Assembly: GCA_037481935.1 (NCBI GenBank)
Contig: JBBFKQ010000010.1
Span: forward strand, 1-51,477
DNA length: 51,477 bases
Direction: 5' to 3'
Origin: Aquificaceae bacterium
Lineage (GTDB): Bacteria > Aquificota > Aquificia > Aquificales > Aquificaceae
The notes beneath the pieces are model-generated. The model did not search any database. It worked only from the letters and a program-made list of their open reading frames with translations, and was not told the DNA's origin. The position numbers were made by a program, and so were the translations under genes. This document shows positions 39,639 through 47,219 of the stretch, piece by piece (position 1 is the stretch's first letter; each line of letters begins with the position of its first letter).

Positions 39639-40274
39639 ATGGTAGTGCCCGTTGATGTTGACCAGCTTTTTCAACTCACAAACTTGGTGGGTATAGTTAC
39701 ATTTTCAGTAGCTGGTGCCCTCAAAGGAATAAGGGAAGGGCTTGACCTTCTTGGAATAGCCACTCTAGGTGTGGTAACTGCTCTTGGTGGAGGTATGCTC
39801 AGGGACATAATGGTGGGAAAGATTCCAAACGCTCTCCTATCACCCTATGACATGAGCCTTGCCCTTTTGGGTGTTCTCATATCACTGCTTCTTCACACAA
39901 GAATCAAAAGACAGCTTGAAAACAGGTATGCCTTTCTCTTACTTGATGCCGTAGGGCTGTCAGCCTTTACCACCACGGGTGCTATTCTGGCTTACAGCAC
40001 AGGTGTGTCCTTTTATGGTGTTGTGCTCCTCGCCACCATCACTGGCGTAGGTGGAGGTGCAATAGGGGACATACTTCTCAGACGGGTCCCATGGGTGCTG
40101 AAAGAAGACTTCTACGCCACATGTAGCATAATCGGGTCAGTGGTCTTTTATGTAAGTATGGAAATCATTCAGAATATTACCCTTTCCTCACTAGCATGCA
40201 CCCTCAGTACCCTCATACTGCGTATACTTGCAATTGTTTATGGGTGGAGGCTGCCGAGGATTGTGAGAGGATAG
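39639..40274 (+). CDS. TRIC-family (UPF0126/YicG-like) membrane channel or transporter
   Basis: A 211-residue membrane protein with seven hydrophobic segments and two repeats carrying the family signature: FSVAGALKGIREGLDLLGIATLGVVTALGGGMLRDIM in the first half and AFTTTGAILAY, TGVGGGAIGDILLRRVP in the second. Bacterial members act as glycine or potassium carriers. No clear ribosome-binding sequence; AT-rich leader with TAAAAT just before the ATG. Its stop codon touches the dif-like site. Confidence 0.88.
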   Translation: MVVPVDVDQLFQLTNLVGIVTFSVAGALKGIREGLDLLGIATLGVVTALGGGMLRDIMVGKIPNALLSPYDMSLALLGVLISLLLHTRIKRQLENRYAFLLLDAVGLSAFTTTGAILAYSTGVSFYGVVLLATITGVGGGAIGDILLRRVPWVLKEDFYATCSIIGSVVFYVSMEIIQNITLSSLACTLSTLILRILAIVYGWRLPRIVRG

Positions 40275-40300
40275 CTAATATAATAGCAATTATATTAACA
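40273..40300 (+). other. Candidate dif (Xer recombination) site
   Basis: A 28-base site with 11-6-11 layout. The inner arms TAATATAA and TTATATTA are a perfect 8-base inverted repeat around the 6-base centre TAGCAA. The right arm TTATATTAACA matches the right arm of E. coli dif at 8 of 11 positions, and the left arm ends in ATAA as dif does. A Xer-type recombinase gene is 0.74 kb downstream, as in xerH-difH and xerS-difSL systems. Confidence 0.6.
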
Positions 40301-40318
40301 CAGACGGAGCGGGTCTGT
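40300..40318 (+). repeat. Small inverted repeat beside the dif-like site
   Basis: ACAGAC and GTCTGT around a 7-base GC-rich loop, immediately right of the dif-like site. It could be a weak terminator for the TRIC gene (no T-run of note) or an extra protein-binding site. Confidence 0.35.
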
Positions 40319-40323
40319 TTAAC

Positions 40324-40349
40324 TGACATCTGTTGACATCTGACATCAG
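40324..40349 (+). repeat. Three iterons overlapping a promoter
   Basis: TGACATCTG occurs at 40324-40332 and 40334-40342 (10 bases apart, one helical turn), and TGACATCAG at 40341-40349. They overlap the -35 of the promoter for the HTH/Xer genes, so they look like an autoregulatory operator or accessory sites for the adjacent dif-like site. Confidence 0.6.
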
Positions 40350-40361
40350 ACATTATAAAAT
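40333..40361 (+). promoter_or_regulatory. Sigma-70-type promoter for the HTH coiled-coil and xer genes
   Basis: TTGACA (40333-40338), 17-base spacer, TAAAAT (40356-40361). A strong AAAGGAGG ribosome-binding sequence and ATG follow at 40390. Iterons cover the -35 and spacer. Confidence 0.6.
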
Positions 40362-40389
40362 TCTGTCAAAATATTGAAAGGAGGCTGTC

Positions 40390-41022
40390 ATGGAGAATGA
40401 CAGGGGATTTGTCAAAGTGAAGGCATCCGAATACGCCCAGCTCATGGACCTGTCTCTCAACACGGTAAAGAATCGTATAAGGGCCGGGGTCTTGAAGGGA
40501 GGCAAGGAGGAAGATGGTATATGGTATGTTTACCTTACTCAGGAAGAGCTGGAACACATAAGAGGTTTTAGAGAGGTTCAGGAAGATAGAAACAGGAGCC
40601 TTCAATCAAACCTTGAGGGGCTGAAATCAACCCTTGAAGGTAGTTTAATAGCCACATACATGTCCGCACTTATGCAGAAGGAACAGCAGAAAGAACAACT
40701 TCTTCATGAACTCTCAAGTCTTTATACGCTCCTTGCTATAAGGGAGAAGGAGATGGAGTTTTTATTGAAAGAGCTTGAAAACACTAAGGAAAGATGCAGA
40801 GAAAAGGAGCTGGAAAACCAGAAGTTAAAGGGGATAATAGAAGAGAAGGAAGAAGTAATCAAAAGGCTTCAAGAAGAACTGAGAGAGAAGGAGCATATTC
40901 TGAACCAGAAGGAGCTGGAACTCCAGAGGGTTGTGCTGGACAAAGACAGAGAGTTACTAAGCAAGGAAATGGAACTATCTACCCTTCGCATGGAACTGGA
41001 GAAGAGAAAGAAGAAGGAATAA
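40390..41022 (+). CDS. MerR/excisionase-type HTH protein with a long coiled coil
   Basis: A 210-residue protein. Residues about 8-60 form a helix-turn-helix of the MerR/excisionase type (KASEYAQLMDLSLNTVKNRIRAGVLKGG followed by the wing GIWYVYLTQEEL). Residues about 100-208 are an uninterrupted coiled coil of Glu/Lys/Arg/Leu heptads. The layout recalls DNA-binding, filament- or bridge-forming proteins such as plasmid KfrA, though no sequence family is recognised. It lies directly downstream of iterons and a dif-like site and 13 bases upstream of the xer gene, so it may bind the iterons and regulate or assist recombination. Confidence 0.75.
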   Translation: MENDRGFVKVKASEYAQLMDLSLNTVKNRIRAGVLKGGKEEDGIWYVYLTQEELEHIRGFREVQEDRNRSLQSNLEGLKSTLEGSLIATYMSALMQKEQQKEQLLHELSSLYTLLAIREKEMEFLLKELENTKERCREKELENQKLKGIIEEKEEVIKRLQEELREKEHILNQKELELQRVVLDKDRELLSKEMELSTLRMELEKRKKKE

Positions 41023-41035
41023 AATTAATAAGACC

Positions 41036-41899
41036 ATGGACGGGCTTTTAGACCTCTGGGTTAAGAGCCTGAGCAGGACAAAGAGCCAAAGGACTGTAAT
41101 CACCTACAGCATGTGTCTTGCCTCTTTTCAGAAACATGTAGGTAAGGGCATGAATCTTCTCGAAATTGAACCCATGAAGGTTTTTTCATACATTGACTCC
41201 TCTGAGCTTTCTGTAACCTCTCTTCTGACCCACCTCTCTGCTATAAAGCATTTTTATAAATTCGCCTTTAGAAGGGGATGGCTTAGCAAGGAACAGTTCT
41301 CCGAGCTTGAAGCAGTTATTGAAGAGATAAGGGAAGACCTTTCAGGCTCCAGGTCGCAGAAAAGCCCGAAAGCTCTCAGCAAGGAAGAATTGAGCAAAAT
41401 CTTTGAAACGGTAAGAAATACAAAGTACGAGCGTGTATATAGCCTTCTTCTATACAGTGGTATAAGGCTTTCTGAATATGCCCAGCTCAGAAGGGAGTTC
41501 TTTCAGAGGGACAGGAACAATATATACTGGCTGAGACTGCCTGCGGAGGTAACCAAGAGGGGGAAGGAAAGACTGGTTCCCATAATGGGTCCATCAAAAG
41601 AGGAGACCATGAGCATAAACGAAAAGCTTGATTACTGGCTTCAGGATTACGATGCTTTCATTATGGTAAAGGCAGGTTCTTTGCAGGTCTATACCAACAG
41701 GCTTTCTCAAAGACTGGGCATTCCCTTTTCTGTGCATAGCTTCAGGCATACATACATAACGAACCTTGTAAACTCAGGCTTTCCTGCAGAGGTGGTAAAG
41801 GAGTTTGCAGGACACTCAAATGTAAAGACAACCATAGACATATACTACCGTTTCAGTCAGGAGAGGGCAAGGATCATGGTGGAGAACTTTCTCAGATGA
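41036..41899 (+). CDS. Xer-type tyrosine recombinase
   Basis: A 287-residue site-specific recombinase. The N-terminal SAM-like core-binding domain (about 1-105) is followed by the catalytic domain with all residues: Arg in YSGIRLSEYAQL (about 144), Lys in TKRGKERLVP, H-x-x-R in SVHSFRHTYIT, His in AGHSNVKTTIDIYYR and the nucleophile Tyr in that last block. Size and layout match XerA/XerH single recombinases rather than phage integrases, and no tRNA attachment site is near. It lies between the HTH coiled-coil gene and trmD (4-base overlap). Likely resolves chromosome dimers at the dif-like site upstream. Confidence 0.88.
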   Translation: MDGLLDLWVKSLSRTKSQRTVITYSMCLASFQKHVGKGMNLLEIEPMKVFSYIDSSELSVTSLLTHLSAIKHFYKFAFRRGWLSKEQFSELEAVIEEIREDLSGSRSQKSPKALSKEELSKIFETVRNTKYERVYSLLLYSGIRLSEYAQLRREFFQRDRNNIYWLRLPAEVTKRGKERLVPIMGPSKEETMSINEKLDYWLQDYDAFIMVKAGSLQVYTNRLSQRLGIPFSVHSFRHTYITNLVNSGFPAEVVKEFAGHSNVKTTIDIYYRFSQERARIMVENFLR

Positions 41900-42750
41900 A
41901 GTTCTTTGTTTTCACCATCTTCCCTCAGGTCATTGAATGCTACGCCAGCTACGGCATAGTAAAACAGGCTCTAAAAAAGGGTGCCCTTGAGCTTTTTGTC
42001 CTTGACCTGAGAGACTTTGCTCACAAGAGACAGGTGGATGATAACGCCTACGGCGGACATCCGGGTATGGTGATAAAGCCAGAGCCTGTCTTCGGAGCAT
42101 ACGAGCATGTAATGAAAAACTTTGGCAAGCCCCACACCATAATCCCACAGCCTTGGGGCAGAAGGCTCACTCAGGCAGACCTTGACAGGCTATCAAAGTT
42201 GGAGAGCATTGCAGTCATATGCGGGAGGTATGAGGGGCTGGATGAGAGGGTCAGCGCGCTGGCGGATGAGGAGCTATCCTTAGGGGACTTTGTGCTGGCT
42301 GGGGGTGAGCTTCTGGCTCTTGTGCTTCTTGAAGGCATAGCAAGGCTTCTACCGGGAGTCCTTGGCGAGCCTGAGAGTATAAGAAAAGACTCTTTCAGAA
42401 GATGGCTGGGTGCACCCGTATACACCAGACCTGCAGAGTTCATGGGGATGAAGGTGCCTGAGGTGCTTCTCTCGGGCAACCATCAGCTCATAAGCCTGTG
42501 GGAGCTGTGGCACTCCATAGAGAGAACCTTCAGGCTCAGAAGAGACCTTATTCCGGAATACATGAACAACTTAGAGAGCTCCATGCTCTCATCTATAATG
42601 GAAGGTAAGAGATTTGAAGAGTGGCTGGAGGAGGTGGGTTATGAAAGAGCTGTTAAGAGCCTTCAGAGCGTGCAACTATCTGGCTGTGGGGATGATTTAT
42701 CTGAGGGACAATCCCCTTCTGAAGGAGCCCCTCAAGAGAGAACACCTTAA
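41896..42750 (+). CDS. trmD: tRNA (guanine-37-N1)-methyltransferase
   Basis: TrmD methylates G37 of tRNAs using AdoMet, preventing frameshifts. The knot-fold motifs are clear: DDNAYGGHPGMVIKPEP (about residues 48-64), VICGRYEGLDERV, LGDFVLAGGELLALVLLEGIARLLPGVLG and DSFRRWLGAPVYTRPAEFMG. The family length is about 230-255 residues; this protein has 284, and the last 37 residues (from RAVKSLQ on) are low in hydrophobic pattern and are encoded by the same bases as the phosphoketolase N terminus. The extension looks like read-through after loss of the ancestral stop. Confidence 0.95.
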   Translation: MKFFVFTIFPQVIECYASYGIVKQALKKGALELFVLDLRDFAHKRQVDDNAYGGHPGMVIKPEPVFGAYEHVMKNFGKPHTIIPQPWGRRLTQADLDRLSKLESIAVICGRYEGLDERVSALADEELSLGDFVLAGGELLALVLLEGIARLLPGVLGEPESIRKDSFRRWLGAPVYTRPAEFMGMKVPEVLLSGNHQLISLWELWHSIERTFRLRRDLIPEYMNNLESSMLSSIMEGKRFEEWLEEVGYERAVKSLQSVQLSGCGDDLSEGQSPSEGAPQERTP

Positions 42751-45019
42751 GAGAAGACTGCTGGGACACTGGGGAGCAAGCCCCAACATAAGCCTTGTGT
42801 ATCTGGCTGCAAGCTATACACTCAGAAGATACTCTGTGAACTCCCTTCTTGTGGTGGGTCCCGGACATGGAGCACCCGGATACATAGCGCCTCTCTACCT
42901 TGAGGGAACTCTTACCAGCTTCTATCCGGAGTTTTCAAGGGACGCAGAGGGTATGAAGAAACTTTTTAAGTCCTTTTCCTTTCCCGGTGGTCTTGGTAGC
43001 CACTGCACTCCCGAGCTTCCGGGCTCCATACAGGAGGGAGGAGAGCTTGGCTATAGCCTATCTCACGCCTTCGGTGCTGTCTTTGACAACCCTGACCTCG
43101 TGGCAGTTGCCATAGTGGGTGATGGTGAGGCGGAGACTGGACCGCTCGCCACCGCCTGGCATTCTAGCAAGTTCCTCAACCCCCAGAGGGATGGGCTGGT
43201 TTTGCCAGTGCTATCACTAAACGGCTACAAGATAAACAACCCCACCCTGTTTGCGAGGATTCCAAGGGAAGAGCTCATAAGCCTTCTGAGAGGCTACGGC
43301 TATGAGCCCCTCTGGGTGGAGGGAGAGGAGCCTGAAGAGGTGATGGGTCAGATGCTTCAGGCTGTGGAGACCGCCTTTGAAAGGCTCATGGAGCTCAGAG
43401 GAAAGGCTATAAGACCCGTGCTTCCCGCCATAGTCCTCAAGACTCCCAAGGGATGGACTGCACCAAAGGAATTTAGGGGAAGATACATTGAGGGCTACTG
43501 GAGGTCCCATCAGGTTCCCCTGTCAGAGGTGCACGAAAATCCCGAAAGCCTGCGTCTTCTTGAAGAGTGGCTCAGGAGCTACGGACCTCAGGAGCTCTTT
43601 GACGCAGAGGGAAAGCCCCTCATAGACTGTCGTGAGGTCTTTCCCGAGGAGGGCAGAAGGCTTGGAGACACGCCCTACGCCAACGGTGGACTGCTGAGAA
43701 AGCCCCTTGAACTGCCAGAGGCCGAGAGGTTTGAGGTGGAAAAGTTTACACTTCACAGCAACACTCTCCCTCTGGGATACTATCTGAGGGAAGTTCTGAA
43801 GAGAAATCCCCGCAGCTTCAGGGTCTTTGGTCCTGATGAGACCGCCTCCAACAGACTCCATCCCACCTTTGAGGAGGGAAAGGCATGGATGCTGGAAAGG
43901 CTACCGGTAGACGAAGACGAAGGTCATCTCAGCCCCGTGGGCAGGGTGATGGAGATGCTCTCAGAACATACGGTGGAGGGCTGGCTGGAGGGATACCTGC
44001 TTACAGGCAGGCATGGAATTCTGAGCACCTACGAGGGCTTTGCCCCCATAATAACCTCCATGGTAAACCAGTTTGGAAAGTGGCTGGACATTTCACTGGA
44101 TGTGCCATGGAGGGCACCCATAAGCTCTCTCAACCTCCTTCTTACCTCCGTGGTCTGGAGGCAGGACCACAACGGCTTTACCCATCAGGACCCCGGGTTT
44201 ATAAACAGCATAGTGGACAAGTGGCCCAATGTGGTCAGGCTCTACTTTCCCTGCGATGCTAACACCCTTCTGGCAACTGCGGAGCTGTGCCTTAAATCCA
44301 CCAACAGGGTAAACATCATAGTGGTGGACAAACAGGTCCATCCCCAGTATCTGAGCTATGAGGGGGCTTATAGGCATGCCATAAAGGGCATAGGAATATT
44401 TGACTTTGCAAGCACGCACACGGATAGAGAACCCGATGTGGTGCTCGCAAGCTGTGGTGACATACCCACCAAGGAGGGGGTATGTGCCTCTTTTATTCTG
44501 AGGGAGTTTTTCCCCGACCTTGCCATCAGGTTTGTGAACGTGGTCAACCTCTTCAGGCTTACTCCCGATAGCGAGCATCCCGACGGTCTCCCCGACAGGG
44601 ACTTTGACGCCTACTTTACCACAGACAGACCCATAATCTTCAACTTCCACGGATATCCGTGGCTTATACACAGGCTCACCTACCGCAGGAAGAACCACAA
44701 AAACCTCCATGTGAGAGGCTACAGGGAAAACAGAAGGTTCGGCATAGACGCCACCCAGATACAGCCCTTCCTCAGGGGAAGGGGTGGTATTACCACGCCC
44801 CTCCAGCTTGCCATAATAAACCAGATAGACCGTTTCAGTATAGCCATAGACGTGATTCAGAGAACGCCCACACTGCAGGCAAAAGGAGGAAAATACATAG
44901 ACCTTCTAAAGGACATGCAGATAAGGGCTTTAAAGCATGCCTACGAGGAGGGAGTAGATGACCCGGAGTTTTCCGACGAGAACTTTCTTGTGCCTGAATT
45001 ACGGAAGTTCCTCCCTTAA
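42641..45019 (+). CDS. xfp: Xylulose-5-phosphate/fructose-6-phosphate phosphoketolase
   Basis: Thiamine-diphosphate enzyme of about 792 residues splitting xylulose-5-P or fructose-6-P with phosphate into acetyl-phosphate plus an aldose phosphate. Family blocks: VGPGHGAPGYIAPLYLEG, FPGGLGSHCTPELPGSIQEGGELGYSLSHAFGA, GDGEAETGPLATAWHSSKFLNP for ThDP/Mg, LNGYKINNPT, FGPDETASNRL and WRQDHNGFTHQDPG. Start is ATG 42641 with GGAGGAGG before it, well inside trmD. The next gene is acetate kinase, so acetyl-P can yield ATP. This pathway is unexpected in a reverse-TCA autotroph and may serve stored glycogen or pentose use. Confidence 0.95.
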   Translation: MKELLRAFRACNYLAVGMIYLRDNPLLKEPLKREHLKRRLLGHWGASPNISLVYLAASYTLRRYSVNSLLVVGPGHGAPGYIAPLYLEGTLTSFYPEFSRDAEGMKKLFKSFSFPGGLGSHCTPELPGSIQEGGELGYSLSHAFGAVFDNPDLVAVAIVGDGEAETGPLATAWHSSKFLNPQRDGLVLPVLSLNGYKINNPTLFARIPREELISLLRGYGYEPLWVEGEEPEEVMGQMLQAVETAFERLMELRGKAIRPVLPAIVLKTPKGWTAPKEFRGRYIEGYWRSHQVPLSEVHENPESLRLLEEWLRSYGPQELFDAEGKPLIDCREVFPEEGRRLGDTPYANGGLLRKPLELPEAERFEVEKFTLHSNTLPLGYYLREVLKRNPRSFRVFGPDETASNRLHPTFEEGKAWMLERLPVDEDEGHLSPVGRVMEMLSEHTVEGWLEGYLLTGRHGILSTYEGFAPIITSMVNQFGKWLDISLDVPWRAPISSLNLLLTSVVWRQDHNGFTHQDPGFINSIVDKWPNVVRLYFPCDANTLLATAELCLKSTNRVNIIVVDKQVHPQYLSYEGAYRHAIKGIGIFDFASTHTDREPDVVLASCGDIPTKEGVCASFILREFFPDLAIRFVNVVNLFRLTPDSEHPDGLPDRDFDAYFTTDRPIIFNFHGYPWLIHRLTYRRKNHKNLHVRGYRENRRFGIDATQIQPFLRGRGGITTPLQLAIINQIDRFSIAIDVIQRTPTLQAKGGKYIDLLKDMQIRALKHAYEEGVDDPEFSDENFLVPELRKFLP

Positions 45020-46067
45020 GTATGCTATGTTTTCTGAAGATAGGGAGCTTCTCAGACAGAAGAAAAGTCTGACATGCATAGAGGAACTGCCATCTCTAAT
45101 ACACCAGATTGCAGAAAGTCTGCCAGAGCACCCTCAGTATGTCCTCCACAGGGTAGTGCACGGCATGGAACACGAAAGCCCCATGCGGATAACAGAGGAG
45201 ACGCTCAAGATTCTGGAAGAACTCACCCGCATAAACCCCCTCCACAACTCCATAGCTTTTGAGGGCATAAGTTTGAGCCTTCAGCTTTTTGGAAATAGCG
45301 AGCATTACGCCATTTTTGACACAGACTTTCACAGGAGCATACCCGAATACGCAAGGCTTTACGGAGTGGACTACCAGCTATACAGCCAAGGCATAAAGAA
45401 GTATGGCTTTCACGGCATATCTTACTCCTACCTCCTGAGTAAATCTGAAGAGCTTCTCAAGAAGAAAAGTCCCAGCCTTATAATGATGCACTTGGGGCAG
45501 GGGTGCAGCGTCTGTGCGGTAAAGGAAGGTGCGTCGGTGGATACTTCTATGGGTTTTACGCCCCTTGAGGGCCTTCTCATGGTCTCAAGACCTGGGGACG
45601 TGGATGCGGGTGTCCTTCTTTACATGCTCCGCTCCGGAATGCCAGTGGAAGAGCTGGAAAGAAAACTCTACCGGGAGGCTGGTATAAGAGCCATAGCGGG
45701 AGTTTCCAGCTTTGAGGAGCTCATGGCTATGAAAAAAGGAGGAGATGAAAGGGCAGACCTTGCCTTCAGGGCTTTCCTTCACAGGCTTGTAAAGTATGTG
45801 GGTGCCTACTGGTTTCTTCTTGAGGGGAATGTGGATGCTCTTGTGTTCTCTGGGGGCATAGGGGAGAACAGCCCTGAAGTGAGAGAGGAGCTCTGTAGAA
45901 GGCTTGCCTTTTTGGGTGTAAGGCTTGACATTGATGCAAACAGGAAGAGCTGTAAGGTGATAAGCTCAGAGGAAAGCACCATAAAGGTCCTTGTGCTGAA
46001 AACGGATGAAGAGTTGCAGATGGTCAGCATACTTGCGGAATACCTTGAAGGTAATAAAATCATATAG
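44958..46067 (+). CDS. ackA: Acetate kinase
   Basis: Converts acetyl-phosphate plus ADP to acetate plus ATP. Motifs: NYGSSSLKYAMF at the N terminus (Asn of the Mg site), HRVVHG, FDTDFHRSIPEYA, MHLGQGCSVCAVKEGASVDTSMGFTPLEGL and FSGGIGENSPEVR. Some positions differ from the consensus (LGNG is LGQG, FDTAFH is FDTDFH). The 369-residue protein is slightly short. The gene begins 62 bases inside xfp, and the glycine-rich loop codons share bases with the xfp C terminus; a TTG start just before LCLNYGSS is an alternative. It acts with the upstream phosphoketolase. Confidence 0.93.
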   Translation: MTRSFPTRTFLCLNYGSSSLKYAMFSEDRELLRQKKSLTCIEELPSLIHQIAESLPEHPQYVLHRVVHGMEHESPMRITEETLKILEELTRINPLHNSIAFEGISLSLQLFGNSEHYAIFDTDFHRSIPEYARLYGVDYQLYSQGIKKYGFHGISYSYLLSKSEELLKKKSPSLIMMHLGQGCSVCAVKEGASVDTSMGFTPLEGLLMVSRPGDVDAGVLLYMLRSGMPVEELERKLYREAGIRAIAGVSSFEELMAMKKGGDERADLAFRAFLHRLVKYVGAYWFLLEGNVDALVFSGGIGENSPEVREELCRRLAFLGVRLDIDANRKSCKVISSEESTIKVLVLKTDEELQMVSILAEYLEGNKII

Positions 46068-46068
46068 C

Positions 46069-46290
46069 ATGGAGCTCTTATACAACATAGTGGACGAAAG
46101 AACCGCAAGCATTCTTGAAAAGCAGGAAAGGGACAAGCAAAAGTTGTTGAGTTATTTTCACCGGCTTGAGGAGAAGCAGGAAAGAGATAAACAGGAGCTA
46201 AAGGCGGAGATAAGACATCTCAACCAGAAGTTTGACAACATGATAAACCTGTTTGTAAGTTTATTAACACAGAAGAATAAGGAAAAATAG
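46069..46290 (+). CDS. Small coiled-coil protein
   Basis: A 73-residue frame (MELLYNIVDERTASILEKQ) starting one base after the ackA stop. It has two near-identical segments, EKQERDKQKLLSYF and EKQERDKQELKAEI, predicting a coiled coil, and a hydrophobic C-terminal stretch (NMINLFVSLLTQ). No family recognised. The frame is open further upstream inside ackA, but coupling to the ackA stop makes the 46069 ATG more plausible. Similar short coiled-coil proteins are common in Aquificaceae but unassigned. Confidence 0.45.
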   Translation: MELLYNIVDERTASILEKQERDKQKLLSYFHRLEEKQERDKQELKAEIRHLNQKFDNMINLFVSLLTQKNKEK

Positions 46291-46301
46291 AGGAGGCAGT
46301 C

Positions 46302-47219
46302 ATGCGATACCTGAAGCTGGCTTTTTTACTGGTCTTTATTGCCTACGCCATGGCGCCGGAGATGAAACTCAGAAGAGTGCAGAAGGACATTTACATGGTC
46401 CGGGGTGTGGATGCACTGCCTTCTTTAGAAAACAGGGGCTTTATGTCCAATGCCTTTGCAGTGCTTACAGAGGAAGGCTGGGTGGTTGTAGATGCCCTTT
46501 CAACTCCTGAGCTTTCAAGGGAGTTTGTGCAAAACCTGATGAGGGTAAAGAAGGCTCCCGTAAAATACGCCATAATAACCCACTACCACCCAGACCACTG
46601 GTATGGAGCGAAGAGCTATAGAGACCTCGGAGCCAAGATTGTGGCTCATAAAAAGCTGATGGAGTTCTACCAGTCGGGTGAGGCAAGGCTTGCCCTTGAG
46701 GGTGCAAAGCAGAGGTTTGGAGAGCTCTTCAAAAATGTGGACCTTGTCCCACCTGATGTGGTAGTAGAGGACAGGTATACGTTGAAGGCAGGGAGAAAGA
46801 CCTTTGAGATAGTTTACATGGGACCTGCCCATACGGACAACGACCTCGTAGTTTACATGCCCACAGAGAAGGTTCTGTTTACGGGAGACCTCGTGCTGAA
46901 GGACCGTATTCCCTTTATGGGAGACAGGGGGGCGAGCTCAAAGGGGCTTGTGGAAGCTCTTCAGAAGATAAAGAAGATGGACGCAAAAGTTCTCCTTGGA
47001 GGACACAACGAGCCCATGGATATGTCCGCCGTTGACTTTACCCTTGGCTATGCGCAGTTCCTCAGGGAAGATATAAAAAGGCTGAAGGAACAGGGCAAGA
47101 GTATAGACGAGATAAGAGAAGCCCTGAAAGACAACCCCTACAGAAAATATGTCATGTATGATGCTTTCCACAATGCCAACCTTTTCAGGATAGACTCAGA
47201 GCTTGATATGGAGGAGTGA
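46302..47219 (+). CDS. Exported metallo-beta-lactamase-fold hydrolase (SoxH-like)
   Basis: A 305-residue protein with signal peptide MRYLKLAFLLVFIAYA. Zinc-binding motif HYHPDHWYG (about residues 91-99), the second His in PAHTDNDLVVY, Asp in VLFTGDLVL and the last His in LGGHNEPMD complete a binuclear metal site. Closest type by eye is the periplasmic SoxH/quinoprotein-relay family found in sulfur oxidisers. The substrate is unknown. Ribosome-binding sequence GAGGAGG. Stop overlaps rimO start (TGATG). Confidence 0.87.
   Translation: MRYLKLAFLLVFIAYAMAPEMKLRRVQKDIYMVRGVDALPSLENRGFMSNAFAVLTEEGWVVVDALSTPELSREFVQNLMRVKKAPVKYAIITHYHPDHWYGAKSYRDLGAKIVAHKKLMEFYQSGEARLALEGAKQRFGELFKNVDLVPPDVVVEDRYTLKAGRKTFEIVYMGPAHTDNDLVVYMPTEKVLFTGDLVLKDRIPFMGDRGASSKGLVEALQKIKKMDAKVLLGGHNEPMDMSAVDFTLGYAQFLREDIKRLKEQGKSIDEIREALKDNPYRKYVMYDAFHNANLFRIDSELDMEE

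Noticed and set aside
41036-41899. Xer-type gene as a phage or island integrase
   Set aside because: There is no adjacent tRNA or flanking direct repeat, the genes around are housekeeping, and the length and domain layout fit XerA/XerH.
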